This document shows, piece by piece, positions 1 to 9,104 of a DNA stretch of 54,885 nt (position 1 is the stretch's first letter; every line of letters starts with the position of its first letter). This DNA comes from JACPLA01 sp035291905 (GTDB lineage: Bacteria > Bacteroidota > Ignavibacteria > UBA10030), in assembly GCA_035291905.1 (NCBI GenBank), contig DATDRF010000255.1, positions 1 through 54,885 of the forward strand. The letters run 5' to 3'. Position numbers and translations under genes: made by a program. The notes below the pieces were generated by a model. That model worked only from the letters and a program-made list of their open reading frames with translations. It was not told the origin of the DNA and ran no database searches.

Positions 1-2735
1 ATGGCCTCGACCGGACCAAGACCCTCGTATTCGAGGGGTCCGAGCCGATCGGTCTGGAAGTGCAGAAGACCGTTTGGGGTTACAAGCGGACGGATGCTCT
101 TGGCAACGTGTATTTCACACGTTACCGTTTGATCAACAAGGGTGGCATAGACATCGGCGGAGGCACGAAAGGGACATTCTATCTTGACAGTATGTTCCTG
201 TGCGAGTGGTCTGATATCGACCTTGGCAATGCCGGTGACGACCTTGTCGGTTCGGACAGCGTGTTGAGCATGGGTTATGTGTTCAACGGAAATGCGACGG
301 ACCTCTCGTATCAACGGTTTAACCTCCCGCCACCTTCTTCCGGTTATGACTTCCTCGGAGGCCCGACGGTCAGTGCGCCGGGTGATTCAGCCATTTTTAA
401 CTTCAAGAGGGTCTATGGGAAGAAGAATCAGGCGATGTCCTCCTTTGCCTTCTTCTCGGCAGGAAGTCCGTTCTCCGATCCGCCGTTCGGAGATTACGAT
501 CGCGGATCAGGCCGTTGGTGGGCAATGCTTCGCGGATTTGCGCCTGTAGGAACGATGCAGGATGCTCCGACACCGTATCCGCATCCGCCCGGTATGGCAA
601 TTTCCAGGTTCCCGTATTCAGGGAACCCGTCTTTGCCCGAAGGGACACCGCCGGATAACTTCATCGATGGTCTGGGAACAACGTATTCGTTTTCTCCCGG
701 AGACCGTCGTATCCTCGTGAATACCGGTCCTTTCCAAATGGCCCCGAACGACACGCAGGACATTTACATGGGCTTTGTGGTCGGAATTGGCGGCGATCGC
801 CTTTCCAGTGTTGCGGTGATGAAAGCCTATGACCTGGCATGTCAGGAGACCTTTAATCTGGTCTTCAAAGTAGCAAAACCACCGAAGAATCCGACTGTGA
901 AGGTGACGGAGCTTGACGGTGAGATCCTCCTTGACTGGAGCTATGACCAGGCAACGATCAAGGATACAGAAGTCAGGGTGGTCCAGCCCGGTGCTTACAC
1001 ATTTGAAGGATACAACCTTTATCAGTTCCCCTCGGTCGGCGCCGACGTTTCGGCAGCGGTTCGAATCGCGACCTACGACGTGGTGAACAACGTGAAGACG
1101 GTCAGCGACCTGGTCTTCGACCCTCTCGTCGGTCAGTTTGTGTTGAAACCGGTCCAGTTTGGCAATGATAACGGCGTGAGCCGCTTCGTGAGCATCAAGA
1201 ACGACTTCGTTCGTGACATTCCGAAGATGTACAACGGACAGGAATACTACTTTGCCGTTACGGCCTACTCACGTGCAACCTTGACCGGTTACACGGCGGC
1301 CTTGGAATCTGCCCCGAACATTATCACTGTTCGGCCGAAGGTTCCGTTCGGCAAAGAGCTGGTCTCGGCGACAGGAGACACTGTAACTGTGGCGAGGACC
1401 GGCGGCGCGAGCGATGGTAGCGTTCAGGCTTTCATTGCGGATCCCCTTGCAATTACTGGCGATACGTACGAAGTGCGATTTACGGCCAGTCAAAAGTGGG
1501 GTGTATTCAATGTGACCAAGAACACCTGGGCAGTTGACACATCGCTCACCAACCAGAGCGGTGATGCCAATTACCCTGTGATCGATGGAATGACGATTAA
1601 AGCTGTTGGACCCCCGAATGACGTGAAGGACTTCCAGCACACCGCAGGTCCGAGCGGCGCCATCAGTCCGGCGACTTATGCTGCTTATGCATTCAATTCG
1701 AGCGGCTTCCCGACGCCGACCGGTGCAGACCGTCCTGCAGCAGACTGGGGCGGTGGTCAATGGGGCGTCCATACCAATCCCAGTGCATCCGACATTAGCT
1801 TCACGTATTTCAAGAGCCGGATGTTCCGCGGGTCCAACTTCAGTCGGTTCATACCGTACGACTTCGAGATGCGGTTTACGGCAGGTCCTAACAGAGGCAT
1901 CCTGTACTATACGAACGACAAATTCGTCGACATTCCGTTTGAGTTGTGGAACATCGGCATCGGCACGCCAACCAACACAGCGGATGACTACCGGATGATC
2001 CCCTGGATTCTCGATGAGGACGGTGATGATGCTTGGGGCCTTTCGGGCGCAGACCATTCCATCTCCGGTGGAGACAACGATCCATACACAGACTGGATCT
2101 ATTGGATGGATGCAAATCCTAAGACTCCCGGGCAGTCAGCGTATGATGCATTTGCCGCGGATTCGGCGAACTATGCCACTGGCGGTTACGTTACCGGAAC
2201 GGGCGGTGAAGTGATGGCTCGTTTTGTGCTGGTGACGTTCAATTCAGGCAGTGTGGCTGATGTGACCTTCCCGGCGAACGTGGTAGGCGGAACACAGCCT
2301 GCAACGGGCAACGTCATCCGTATTATTTCAACAAAACCGAACACTCCGTCGGATCTGTTCAGCATTAACACTGCAGCATATGCTCCGACGGCCAATGCGA
2401 CACTGGCCAAAGCAAGTGCCAACAAGGTCGGTGTATTTCCGAATCCATACTACACGCAGAATGGCGCGGAGGTTGACCGATACGACAAGTTCGTGACCTT
2501 CAACAATTTGCCGCAGAAGGCCACGATCAAGATCTTCAACCTGGCGGGCCATCTCGTGAGGACGCTCGAGAAAGATGATGCATCACAGTTCGTGGCGTGG
2601 GATCTTGTGAACGAGAAGAACTTCCCGGTTGCCAGCGGTATCTACATCTGCCGCGTTGACATGCCGGAGGTCGGCGTCACGAAGATCGTGAAGCTGGCTG
2701 TGATCATGGAGCAGGAAATTCTCGATATCTTCTAA
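1..2735 (+). CDS. Secreted protein with T9SS-type C-terminal domain (5' partial)
   Basis: The frame is open from the first bases of the window through a GTG at 60, so the gene starts upstream and only its C-terminal ~910 residues are present. The visible part is beta-rich and Gly/Asn/Asp-rich. A fibronectin-III-like stretch lies around residues 280-430, counted from the GTG, and ends in the motif YYFAVTAYS. The last ~95 residues look like a FlgD-Ig/T9SS sorting domain: VGVFPNPYY, then IKIFNLAGHLVRTL, then SGIYICRV. Proteins with such tails are exported and anchored or released by the type IX secretion system. The next gene is a PorV/PorQ-like barrel, which fits. The specific function (enzyme or surface structure) cannot be seen. 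Confidence 0.8.
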   Translation, partial: GLDRTKTLVFEGSEPIGLEVQKTVWGYKRTDALGNVYFTRYRLINKGGIDIGGGTKGTFYLDSMFLCEWSDIDLGNAGDDLVGSDSVLSMGYVFNGNATDLSYQRFNLPPPSSGYDFLGGPTVSAPGDSAIFNFKRVYGKKNQAMSSFAFFSAGSPFSDPPFGDYDRGSGRWWAMLRGFAPVGTMQDAPTPYPHPPGMAISRFPYSGNPSLPEGTPPDNFIDGLGTTYSFSPGDRRILVNTGPFQMAPNDTQDIYMGFVVGIGGDRLSSVAVMKAYDLACQETFNLVFKVAKPPKNPTVKVTELDGEILLDWSYDQATIKDTEVRVVQPGAYTFEGYNLYQFPSVGADVSAAVRIATYDVVNNVKTVSDLVFDPLVGQFVLKPVQFGNDNGVSRFVSIKNDFVRDIPKMYNGQEYYFAVTAYSRATLTGYTAALESAPNIITVRPKVPFGKELVSATGDTVTVARTGGASDGSVQAFIADPLAITGDTYEVRFTASQKWGVFNVTKNTWAVDTSLTNQSGDANYPVIDGMTIKAVGPPNDVKDFQHTAGPSGAISPATYAAYAFNSSGFPTPTGADRPAADWGGGQWGVHTNPSASDISFTYFKSRMFRGSNFSRFIPYDFEMRFTAGPNRGILYYTNDKFVDIPFELWNIGIGTPTNTADDYRMIPWILDEDGDDAWGLSGADHSISGGDNDPYTDWIYWMDANPKTPGQSAYDAFAADSANYATGGYVTGTGGEVMARFVLVTFNSGSVADVTFPANVVGGTQPATGNVIRIISTKPNTPSDLFSINTAAYAPTANATLAKASANKVGVFPNPYYTQNGAEVDRYDKFVTFNNLPQKATIKIFNLAGHLVRTLEKDDASQFVAWDLVNEKNFPVASGIYICRVDMPEVGVTKIVKLAVIMEQEILDIF

Positions 2736-2783
2736 GTCAAGAGCCCTATGGACAGAAATTTAACCGATCAAGGAGATTCTCCT

Positions 2784-3830
2784 ATGAAAAGCAGGTTTGC
2801 AGTATGGGTGACTGTCTGCTGCTTGGCGCTCTTGGTAGTGTCGAGCGGTGTGATGGCCCAAAATCAAAGGGTGGGGACCACGGCCGCACCGTGGATCCTC
2901 ATTCCCACGGGAGCGCGTGATTTGGCGCTCGGCGGTTCAAGTATTGCCACAACATCGGGACTGGAATCAGTGCACTGGAACCCGGCAGGCGTTGGTCGCC
3001 TGTCGTCCAGCGCGGAAGGCATGTTTTCGAGCCTGACCTATATTGCCGACGTCACCTTGACGTATGCTGGTGTAGCCGGCAGCTTTGGCGAGTTCGGAAA
3101 CATTGCGTTCTCACTGAAATCACTCAATATCGGCGAGATTCCGATCACCACGGGAACCGATCCTGAGGGTCTCGTGGGACGCTCCTTCAGCCCCACCTTT
3201 GTTTCGGTGGGATTGACCTATGCTCGTAGCATCACGGATGCTATTAGTTTCGGCATCACTGCCAAAGTGATCAGCGAAACGATTGACCGTGTCTCGGCCA
3301 GCGCAGCTGCATTCGACGTTGGTATTCAATACCGGTCACTGGTGGGAATTCAGGGCTTCAACTTCGGGCTCGCCATCAAGAACATCGGTACCGAGATGAG
3401 GTACGACGGATCCGGATTGTACCGCTTCGCGCAGACGACCACCGGTGGTTTGCCGGCTCAGTTCTATAAGACCCAGGCAGCGGGTGCGGAACTTCCTGCG
3501 ACGGTCGAGCTGGGATTGAGCTATGAAGGCCGTCCGACCGAGAACATTCAATACGAGGTTGGTGGAACCTATGCCAACGATAACCTCTTCTATGACGAAT
3601 ACCGTCTTGGTGGAGAAATTGGCTACAGTATGCCTTCTTCGCTGAAGCTCTTCGGGCGTTTCGGTTTCCATACACTCGGACAGCAGACGGAAGATGACAT
3701 CTTTGGAGCAAGCTATGGCTTCGGTGTTGGCTACAACTTCACCGGGATTGCCATGACAGTCGACTTTGCACTGCGTTCTGTCGATCTGTTTGATGACAAT
3801 CAGGTCATCTCGATAAAGCTTGGCTTCTAA
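2784..3830 (+). CDS. PorV/PorQ family outer-membrane barrel protein
   Basis: I chose the ATG at 2784, not the upstream in-frame ATG at 2748. It follows AAGGAG (2770-2775) at good spacing and starts a clean signal peptide ending near VMAQ. The 348-residue product has the family layout: an N-terminal segment with APWILIPTGARDLALGG, then WNPAG, then alternating beta strands rich in Gly and aromatic residues, ending in Phe (KLGF) as outer-membrane proteins often do. PorV shuttles T9SS cargo to the attachment complex. PorV and PorQ paralogs are abundant in this phylum, so the exact role is not certain. It sits 48 bp after the T9SS-tail protein and is closed by a strong terminator. Confidence 0.8.
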   Translation: MKSRFAVWVTVCCLALLVVSSGVMAQNQRVGTTAAPWILIPTGARDLALGGSSIATTSGLESVHWNPAGVGRLSSSAEGMFSSLTYIADVTLTYAGVAGSFGEFGNIAFSLKSLNIGEIPITTGTDPEGLVGRSFSPTFVSVGLTYARSITDAISFGITAKVISETIDRVSASAAAFDVGIQYRSLVGIQGFNFGLAIKNIGTEMRYDGSGLYRFAQTTTGGLPAQFYKTQAAGAELPATVELGLSYEGRPTENIQYEVGGTYANDNLFYDEYRLGGEIGYSMPSSLKLFGRFGFHTLGQQTEDDIFGASYGFGVGYNFTGIAMTVDFALRSVDLFDDNQVISIKLGF

Positions 3831-3856
3831 GCCGCCGCATTAGTAAGAGCTAGTGG

Positions 3857-3895
3857 AAGGGCTGTCTCGTTCACGCGAGTCAGCCCTTTCTTTTC
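3857..3895 (+). terminator. Intrinsic terminator after the PorV/Q-like gene
   Basis: AAGGGCTG pairs with CAGCCCTT. An inner CTCG/CGAG extension is separated by one T-T mismatch, and TCTTTT follows. This ends the transcript of the first two genes. Confidence 0.8.
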
Positions 3896-3969
3896 CCCCC
3901 GGAATCAGCATGCTGCGTGGCAGTTCCCAATCGATTTTCACAATTCATGCCGCAGGAGAAACACGATTC

Positions 3970-6294
3970 ATGAGGTTGACTCTCATTGCACTTGTATTGC
4001 TCATTTGCTTCCCGGTTCAATCCTCTGCAAATGGTCCCGAGGATTACCGAATCGAAGTGTATGCAAGGGGATTGGTTGCTCAAAGCCGCATGACGGTGTT
4101 GTCTCTCGCCCTTCAACCGGGATTCGAGGACTTGGCGGCTCTGTCGTACCTTCGATTCGGCAGGGGGGCAAAGATTGTCAATGCGTTTGTCACAAACGGA
4201 GAATCCGGTGATAACGACCTGATGGTCCAAGGTCCCGGAGAGATCGCTTTTCAAAGAAGGGGAGAGGCCTTCAAGGCCACGGCGGCTCTTTATGGAGTCG
4301 AATATTTCTTCAATTTTCCCGATTTCGGGTCGGCCAGAGATACGGCTTTTGTGAACGAGTATTGGCCACCCGACACCCTCGAAGCAAAGCTTCGCGAACT
4401 CATTGAGGCAATACGCCCGGACCTGATTCTGCTGGCCCCGGACAGACAGGAAGAGGGTACGGAAGCCCCCAGATGGGTCGCTCTTCGCTCTGCGCTGGGA
4501 AAAGCTGTGCGGGCGGCTGCTCAAAAGAAGACTGCAAGCGGATTTGTGCGTCCCCGCTACTGGGAAGTCGGGAGGGTACTCACAGCCTCCTCGAGAGGCT
4601 CTCTCTTATTTCCGCTTGATCGAAAACCGGAATTCGATTCCCGCACGTACCGAACCATCGGTGTCGGGATCGGAACAAGTTACGAGAGCATGAAGAGGAG
4701 CATTCTCCAGCGGCAACAGGGGGCCCTTTCTTATTCGATCGACTCTCCATCAACGGCGAATTCGCCGAAGACTCCCGATGCCGGAATACCAGGACGGCTC
4801 GGCAAGAGTCTCCAGGGCCTGGGAAGGGAAATGGATGGATTATGGAACCAAGTTCTGACAGCTGCGAGAAAGGGCGCTGTTGAGCGCACAAAGCCGGCAA
4901 CGCTGAAACGACTGGTGAGAATAATGGATTCCATCGATGTGAGGCTCTCTGGATGGAATTTCTTTGCGAATCATGACCGTAAGACTCTCCTTCACTGGAA
5001 GGAGGGGCTGGAGGAACTCAGGAATGCTGTTGTTGGAGTCTCTGTCCGATACACCATGAGAGACACGGTGCTGCTGGCGCGCCAACTCACAACCATCAGG
5101 GTCGATTCCGTTATCGGACTTCCTTCGGACGGGATCACGGAAATCTTCTTTCCCGATGTAGGTCCCACCCGGTGGTTTCTCAATGAAGGCACAGAGCCAA
5201 AGGTGCCGCTTGCCGTAGGCTCTGAATACCGCCTCATTTCCCCCGGACAGGTTGATTTGGATCTTCCGGCCTCCTATGGAGGGAGAATGAAGAACAGGCA
5301 TGGATACTCGCTTGAGTTCTTCATACTTCACCAGAAGAAGTCAAGGGTCGAGAGTTTCTTCAAGAAGGTAAGCCAACGGATTCTGTTCGCTCCGAAGCTG
5401 ACTGTCGAGCCGCTCACGCCCATCGTACGTATTGCGCCTCGGGAGCGGCTTGTATGCAAAATCACAAACCACTCCAACGACGGATTGCTTGACAGGCTCA
5501 TGGTGCGGGATTCGCTTGGAACTGCCGATGGCGGGGAATTCAGATTGAACAAGAAGGAGGCATCGGTTGTCGACACTCTCTCCTTGAACTGGAATGAAGC
5601 GATTCCTGTTGGTACATACAGAGTTCCTATTCATATAGGCGAAAGCGTGGTTGGATACTTTGGTGCCCGAAAGTTTGATGTCTCTGTTGACTCCGTCCGG
5701 CCCATCGGGGTGCTTTCTTCCGGAAAGGCAAGTGTCATGGTCCAGACCCTTCGAAGGTTGGGTGTGAACCACAGGATATTGAATCCCGATGGAAGATTCC
5801 TGGGAGATCCCGGCGGCCTCAGGACGATTATCATCGACGAACGGGTCTTGGGACTCGGAGCGGTTGACTCTCTGCATTCTTTTAAGGAATTTGTTGAGCG
5901 AGGCGGGACACTCCTCATCCTTTCGCAGGATGCGGATGTCTGGAACAGGGAACCTCTCATTGAAGGCGTCAACCTCTCAGCAACGGCGTCGCTCGATGCG
6001 CAAACAGACGTGCTGGCTGACACTTTGCACCGCATTTGGCTCGAGCCGAACCGATTGGAGGAGACAGACTGGGAGGAATGGTTGTTCTCTCGCGCCCCGA
6101 ACAAAATCACAATTGGATCCGGGCACAACGTAATGACGCCGCTCATGTTATCCGGGGGAACACAGATTCCGGGAATCGTTGTCGTCCCCCGAGGTGAGGG
6201 TAAGTGGATCTATGTGAACCTGAATCTTGGTAAACAGCTTGAAAATATCCATCCGGGAGCATTTCGATTTCTGGCCAATCTTCTGGCCTATTGA
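3970..6294 (+). CDS. Exported degenerate PIG-L-like protein with amidotransferase-like C-terminal domain
   Basis: The ATG at 3970 starts a signal peptide (RLTLIALVLLICFPVQSSA) after AGGAG (3954-3958). A longer in-frame ORF reaches back to 3853 but would run into the terminator. Residues ~40-200 follow the PIG-L/LmbE deacetylase fold order: hydrophobic strand, catalytic-motif position, VTNGESG (~73-79), RRGEAFKATAALYGV, then IRPDLILL. The usual zinc-binding HPDDE motif reads QPGFED (~49-54), and no replacement His is visible at the later ligand site, so the domain is probably not a zinc deacetylase. The middle (~260-560) is unassigned. Residues ~577-774 look like a class-I-amidotransferase-like/ThuA-like fold (GVLSSGKA, FVERGGTLLIL). 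It may bind a glycan rather than cut it; this is inference. The length is 774 aa. Confidence 0.6.
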   Translation: MRLTLIALVLLICFPVQSSANGPEDYRIEVYARGLVAQSRMTVLSLALQPGFEDLAALSYLRFGRGAKIVNAFVTNGESGDNDLMVQGPGEIAFQRRGEAFKATAALYGVEYFFNFPDFGSARDTAFVNEYWPPDTLEAKLRELIEAIRPDLILLAPDRQEEGTEAPRWVALRSALGKAVRAAAQKKTASGFVRPRYWEVGRVLTASSRGSLLFPLDRKPEFDSRTYRTIGVGIGTSYESMKRSILQRQQGALSYSIDSPSTANSPKTPDAGIPGRLGKSLQGLGREMDGLWNQVLTAARKGAVERTKPATLKRLVRIMDSIDVRLSGWNFFANHDRKTLLHWKEGLEELRNAVVGVSVRYTMRDTVLLARQLTTIRVDSVIGLPSDGITEIFFPDVGPTRWFLNEGTEPKVPLAVGSEYRLISPGQVDLDLPASYGGRMKNRHGYSLEFFILHQKKSRVESFFKKVSQRILFAPKLTVEPLTPIVRIAPRERLVCKITNHSNDGLLDRLMVRDSLGTADGGEFRLNKKEASVVDTLSLNWNEAIPVGTYRVPIHIGESVVGYFGARKFDVSVDSVRPIGVLSSGKASVMVQTLRRLGVNHRILNPDGRFLGDPGGLRTIIIDERVLGLGAVDSLHSFKEFVERGGTLLILSQDADVWNREPLIEGVNLSATASLDAQTDVLADTLHRIWLEPNRLEETDWEEWLFSRAPNKITIGSGHNVMTPLMLSGGTQIPGIVVVPRGEGKWIYVNLNLGKQLENIHPGAFRFLANLLAY

Positions 6295-6310
6295 ATAGTA
6301 GAGGACCACG

Positions 6311-7681
6311 ATGAAAAGACTGATGATCTTCTCGCTGATTGTGTTGCTGCCTGCCGGTATTTTGGCGCAGGATCGAATTGTGCCGCGATCCACCCTTGCG
6401 GTCAGCTTTGACCTGGCGCGATTTGGGCATACCGATTCCTCGAGTTATTTCGAATTGTATTTTGCCTGTTTTCCGCCTCTGGTCACCCTTGAACGTAGGA
6501 TCGATGGCTATCAGGGATATCTGGAGATCCAGACCCAAATAAAGAACAAACAGACGGGTGAATATGCACTCCAGAACAGGTCCCTTCTCACCGTGTCCGT
6601 CAAAGACACGATTGATCCGTCGTATCATAACACCCTTGTGACTCAGATGGGATATATCCTGCCAAAGGGTGAGTATGAACTGTATGTCACAGGAATTGAC
6701 ACTTTGGATCAACGGCGCCGCGACTCGTTGGTGATTCCCCTTGTGAGCGGGCCCGATAACGGCTCGGGCGTAGCGATCAGTGATGTGGAGCTGTGCTCGA
6801 AGATCGAGCAATCTGATAACACGACAGGCATGTTCTTCAAGAACGCCCACGAAGTCATTCCCAATCCGACACTCTTGTTCGGTACTGCCAATTATCCGGT
6901 TGTTTTTCACTATGCAGAGTTGTATGGCCTCAATCCTGCGGATACGTACGTGGTCAAGGTCGTACTGGCGGACGCGGGCGGGAGGCCTCTCCAGGAGTAC
7001 ACAAGAAAGAAGAAATACGGCGTTCGGAATGCCGTTGAAGTGGGTACTACGAACGTCGTAAAGCTTTCATCGGGAAAATACCGATATCAGCTCTATGTCC
7101 TGAGCGAATCATCCGAGCCGCTCGCAAGGGTTGAAAAGAACTTCTTCGTGTACAATCCTCAAGTGAAGTCCGCGCAGGTAACCAACGCGCGAATGAAGGA
7201 AACTGAACTAAGCGGATTGACGGGTGAAGAATTGGATCAGGAGTTCGCTTATCTCCGATACCATGCGACGGAGCCCGAGATCAAGCTCTATTCGCAGGTG
7301 ACTTCTGTTGATGGAAAGAGGGAATTCCTGGCGGCATTCTGGACCATTGTCGAACAGGGGAAGATGGGTCGCGATCCCATCACACGGCAAGAGTATTTGA
7401 CCAGGATCAAGAAAGCCAGCGATAGATTCAGAGCCTTCAACAGAGAGGGCTGGCGTACTGACCGTGGAAGGGTCTTCATCCTGTATAACGAACCGGACGA
7501 AATCGAGCGGATGCCAAGCACGGAAAGCGGCAAACCCTACGAAATCTGGCACTTCTATCAAATCGAGAATGGCATCGAATTCGTTTTCGTCGACCGGACC
7601 GGATTCGGGGAGTATCTCATTGTACACTCGACAAAACGGGGCGAACTGAGGGATGATGGGTGGCGGCGATTGTTGCAGTAG
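6311..7681 (+). CDS. GWxTD domain-containing exported protein
   Basis: 456 aa starting with a signal peptide (MKRLMIFSLIVLLPAGILAQ). AGAGGA lies before the ATG and the gap from the previous gene is 16 bp. The C-terminal third carries the hallmark: an F-N-R-E-GWRTDRG segment, then VFILYNEPDEIER, PYEIWHFYQI and FVFVDRTGFGEY. This domain family is typical of Bacteroidota and Chlorobi/Ignavibacteria relatives, and its biochemical role is unknown. The N-terminal half is beta-rich. Its position after the PIG-L-like protein and in overlap with the propeller gene suggests one envelope operon. Confidence 0.82.
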   Translation: MKRLMIFSLIVLLPAGILAQDRIVPRSTLAVSFDLARFGHTDSSSYFELYFACFPPLVTLERRIDGYQGYLEIQTQIKNKQTGEYALQNRSLLTVSVKDTIDPSYHNTLVTQMGYILPKGEYELYVTGIDTLDQRRRDSLVIPLVSGPDNGSGVAISDVELCSKIEQSDNTTGMFFKNAHEVIPNPTLLFGTANYPVVFHYAELYGLNPADTYVVKVVLADAGGRPLQEYTRKKKYGVRNAVEVGTTNVVKLSSGKYRYQLYVLSESSEPLARVEKNFFVYNPQVKSAQVTNARMKETELSGLTGEELDQEFAYLRYHATEPEIKLYSQVTSVDGKREFLAAFWTIVEQGKMGRDPITRQEYLTRIKKASDRFRAFNREGWRTDRGRVFILYNEPDEIERMPSTESGKPYEIWHFYQIENGIEFVFVDRTGFGEYLIVHSTKRGELRDDGWRRLLQ

Positions 7682-8541
7682 GACTTAGCGCTTTTATCTC
7701 CATACTACCGGGCCCTGCGGGGATCGACACCCTCTTTGCGGAGCAGGGTTTCTTCGGCGTTTTTGGAAATGCCTCGAGGATCAGCATTGATGTCTCGGGG
7801 CAGATTTATGTTCTTGACGGTGATCGTCATACGGTTTCGCGCTTTGGAGACACACGGGCGAAAACGCAAACCATAGGCGGATTCGGTTGGGATGTGACGA
7901 CATTCGATCGTCCGACAGCGGTGGCAACCGACGGGCTGAATGTGTACGTGTCTGACTATGGAAACCACCGTGTCGTTCGGTATGACAGAAATCTGGTATT
8001 CCTTTCCTCTCTGGCAACCCGCGATACCTCATTCGTACCCGCCCAATTCGGTTACCCCCTTGGCCTGGCGCTTTCACGTCAGGGTGATCTGTTTGTTCTC
8101 GACGGGGAAAACCTCAAGATCGTCCAATTTGACAGCCGCTCCGGGTTCGTTCGTTCTTTTGGGACTCTCGAATCACAAGAAGGGAGACTCCACCAACCGA
8201 TCGAGATTGCGGTAACACAGGACGACAGGGTGTTGGTGCTTGAGGCCGACAGGGTCGTTGAGTTTGATTTTACGGGAACATACCTGCGGTCCATCGGCGA
8301 AGGAGTCATCCGCAATTCAGCGGGCTTATGCGCGATGGAAAAAGGATTTCTGGTCGCGGCGAATGACACGCTGCTATGGTTCAATGACGACAGATCCATC
8401 AGAATGAGAATCGCGGCTTCGACGATCATCGCCGAATTTCCTCTCTCTCCGTTACGCGACGTCGCCGTCTGGAAGGACCAGCTTTTTCTTCTGACACCTT
8501 CCCGCATCGGAGTTTTCCGCATGGAGGCGGCTGCGCGCTGA
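7660..8541 (+). CDS. NHL-type beta-propeller protein, exported
   Basis: 293 aa from a GTG at 7660 that overlaps the end of the GWxTD gene by 22 bp, so the two are probably translationally coupled. Residues ~1-25 are hydrophobic and look like a signal peptide. The body repeats units such as ISIDVSGQIYVLDGDRHTVSRFG, VATDGLNVYVSDYGNHRVVRYD and LALSRQGDLFVLDGENLKIVQFD, the pattern of NHL/6-bladed propeller blades. No catalytic motif is visible. It probably serves in binding or scaffolding at the envelope with its neighbours. An alternative is a 6-bladed TolB-like protein. Confidence 0.7.
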   Translation: MAAIVAVGLSAFISILPGPAGIDTLFAEQGFFGVFGNASRISIDVSGQIYVLDGDRHTVSRFGDTRAKTQTIGGFGWDVTTFDRPTAVATDGLNVYVSDYGNHRVVRYDRNLVFLSSLATRDTSFVPAQFGYPLGLALSRQGDLFVLDGENLKIVQFDSRSGFVRSFGTLESQEGRLHQPIEIAVTQDDRVLVLEADRVVEFDFTGTYLRSIGEGVIRNSAGLCAMEKGFLVAANDTLLWFNDDRSIRMRIAASTIIAEFPLSPLRDVAVWKDQLFLLTPSRIGVFRMEAAAR

Positions 8542-8551
8542 GGCGATTGTC

Positions 8552-8580
8552 TTGACATTCAAGTCCTTTTAATTTAAATT
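8552..8580 (+). promoter_or_regulatory. Promoter of ssb
   Basis: TTGACA (8552-8557), a 17-bp spacer, then TAAATT (8575-8580). The -35 box is a perfect consensus. It lies just after the propeller stop codon and drives ssb, whose ribosome site AAGGAGG precedes the ATG. Confidence 0.6.
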
Positions 8581-8632
8581 TTTCGAGAAGTTTCTGCCCC
8601 CCGCTTTCCATTCTTTAACTTAAGGAGGTTTT

Positions 8633-9049
8633 ATGGCACGCAGCGTCAACAAGGTCATTTTGGTTGGGAATCTGGGCAAGGACCCGGAGCTGCGATATAC
8701 CAACAGCGGCGTGGCAGTGGCAACATTCAGCATCGCCACGAATGAATCCTGGAAAGACCCTGAAGGAAATCTGCAGGAGCGCACACAGTGGCACAACATT
8801 GTGGCCTGGAGGAAATTGGCGGAAATATGCGGCGAATACCTGAAAAAAGGGGGCAAAATATACGCCGAGGGGAGGCTCCAGCATCGCAATTATGATGACA
8901 AGAACGGCGTCAAGCGCTACGTAACCGAAATAGTCCTGGATGAAATGGTGATGCTCGATTCCCGGGGAGGCGCGGCACCGAGCGCGGATACGGGTCCATC
9001 AGCCCAGGAAGAACATCCTGCCGACAAAGCCGACGATCTACCCTTCTGA
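8633..9049 (+). CDS. ssb: Single-stranded DNA-binding protein
   Basis: 138 aa. An OB fold fills residues 1-~105, with the conserved start VNKVILVGNLGKDPELRY and the later WRKLAEICGEYLKKG and GRLQ segments. A short disordered linker follows, and the protein ends in the acidic tip DDLPF that recruits partner proteins. It coats ssDNA during replication, repair and recombination. It is a single-gene transcript with its own promoter and a strong terminator. Several Ssb paralogs are common in this phylum, so this may not be the only copy. Confidence 0.95.
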   Translation: MARSVNKVILVGNLGKDPELRYTNSGVAVATFSIATNESWKDPEGNLQERTQWHNIVAWRKLAEICGEYLKKGGKIYAEGRLQHRNYDDKNGVKRYVTEIVLDEMVMLDSRGGAAPSADTGPSAQEEHPADKADDLPF

Positions 9050-9054
9050 ATCAA

Positions 9055-9092
9055 GCCTCAGTCTTCGACTGAAGACTGAGGCCTCCTTTTTC
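9055..9092 (+). terminator. Intrinsic terminator after ssb
   Basis: A perfect 12-bp stem, GCCTCAGTCTTC with GAAGACTGAGGC, closes a 4-nt loop and is followed by CTCCTTTTTCT. Confidence 0.88.
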
Positions 9093-9104
9093 TCTCGAGT
9101 AATC

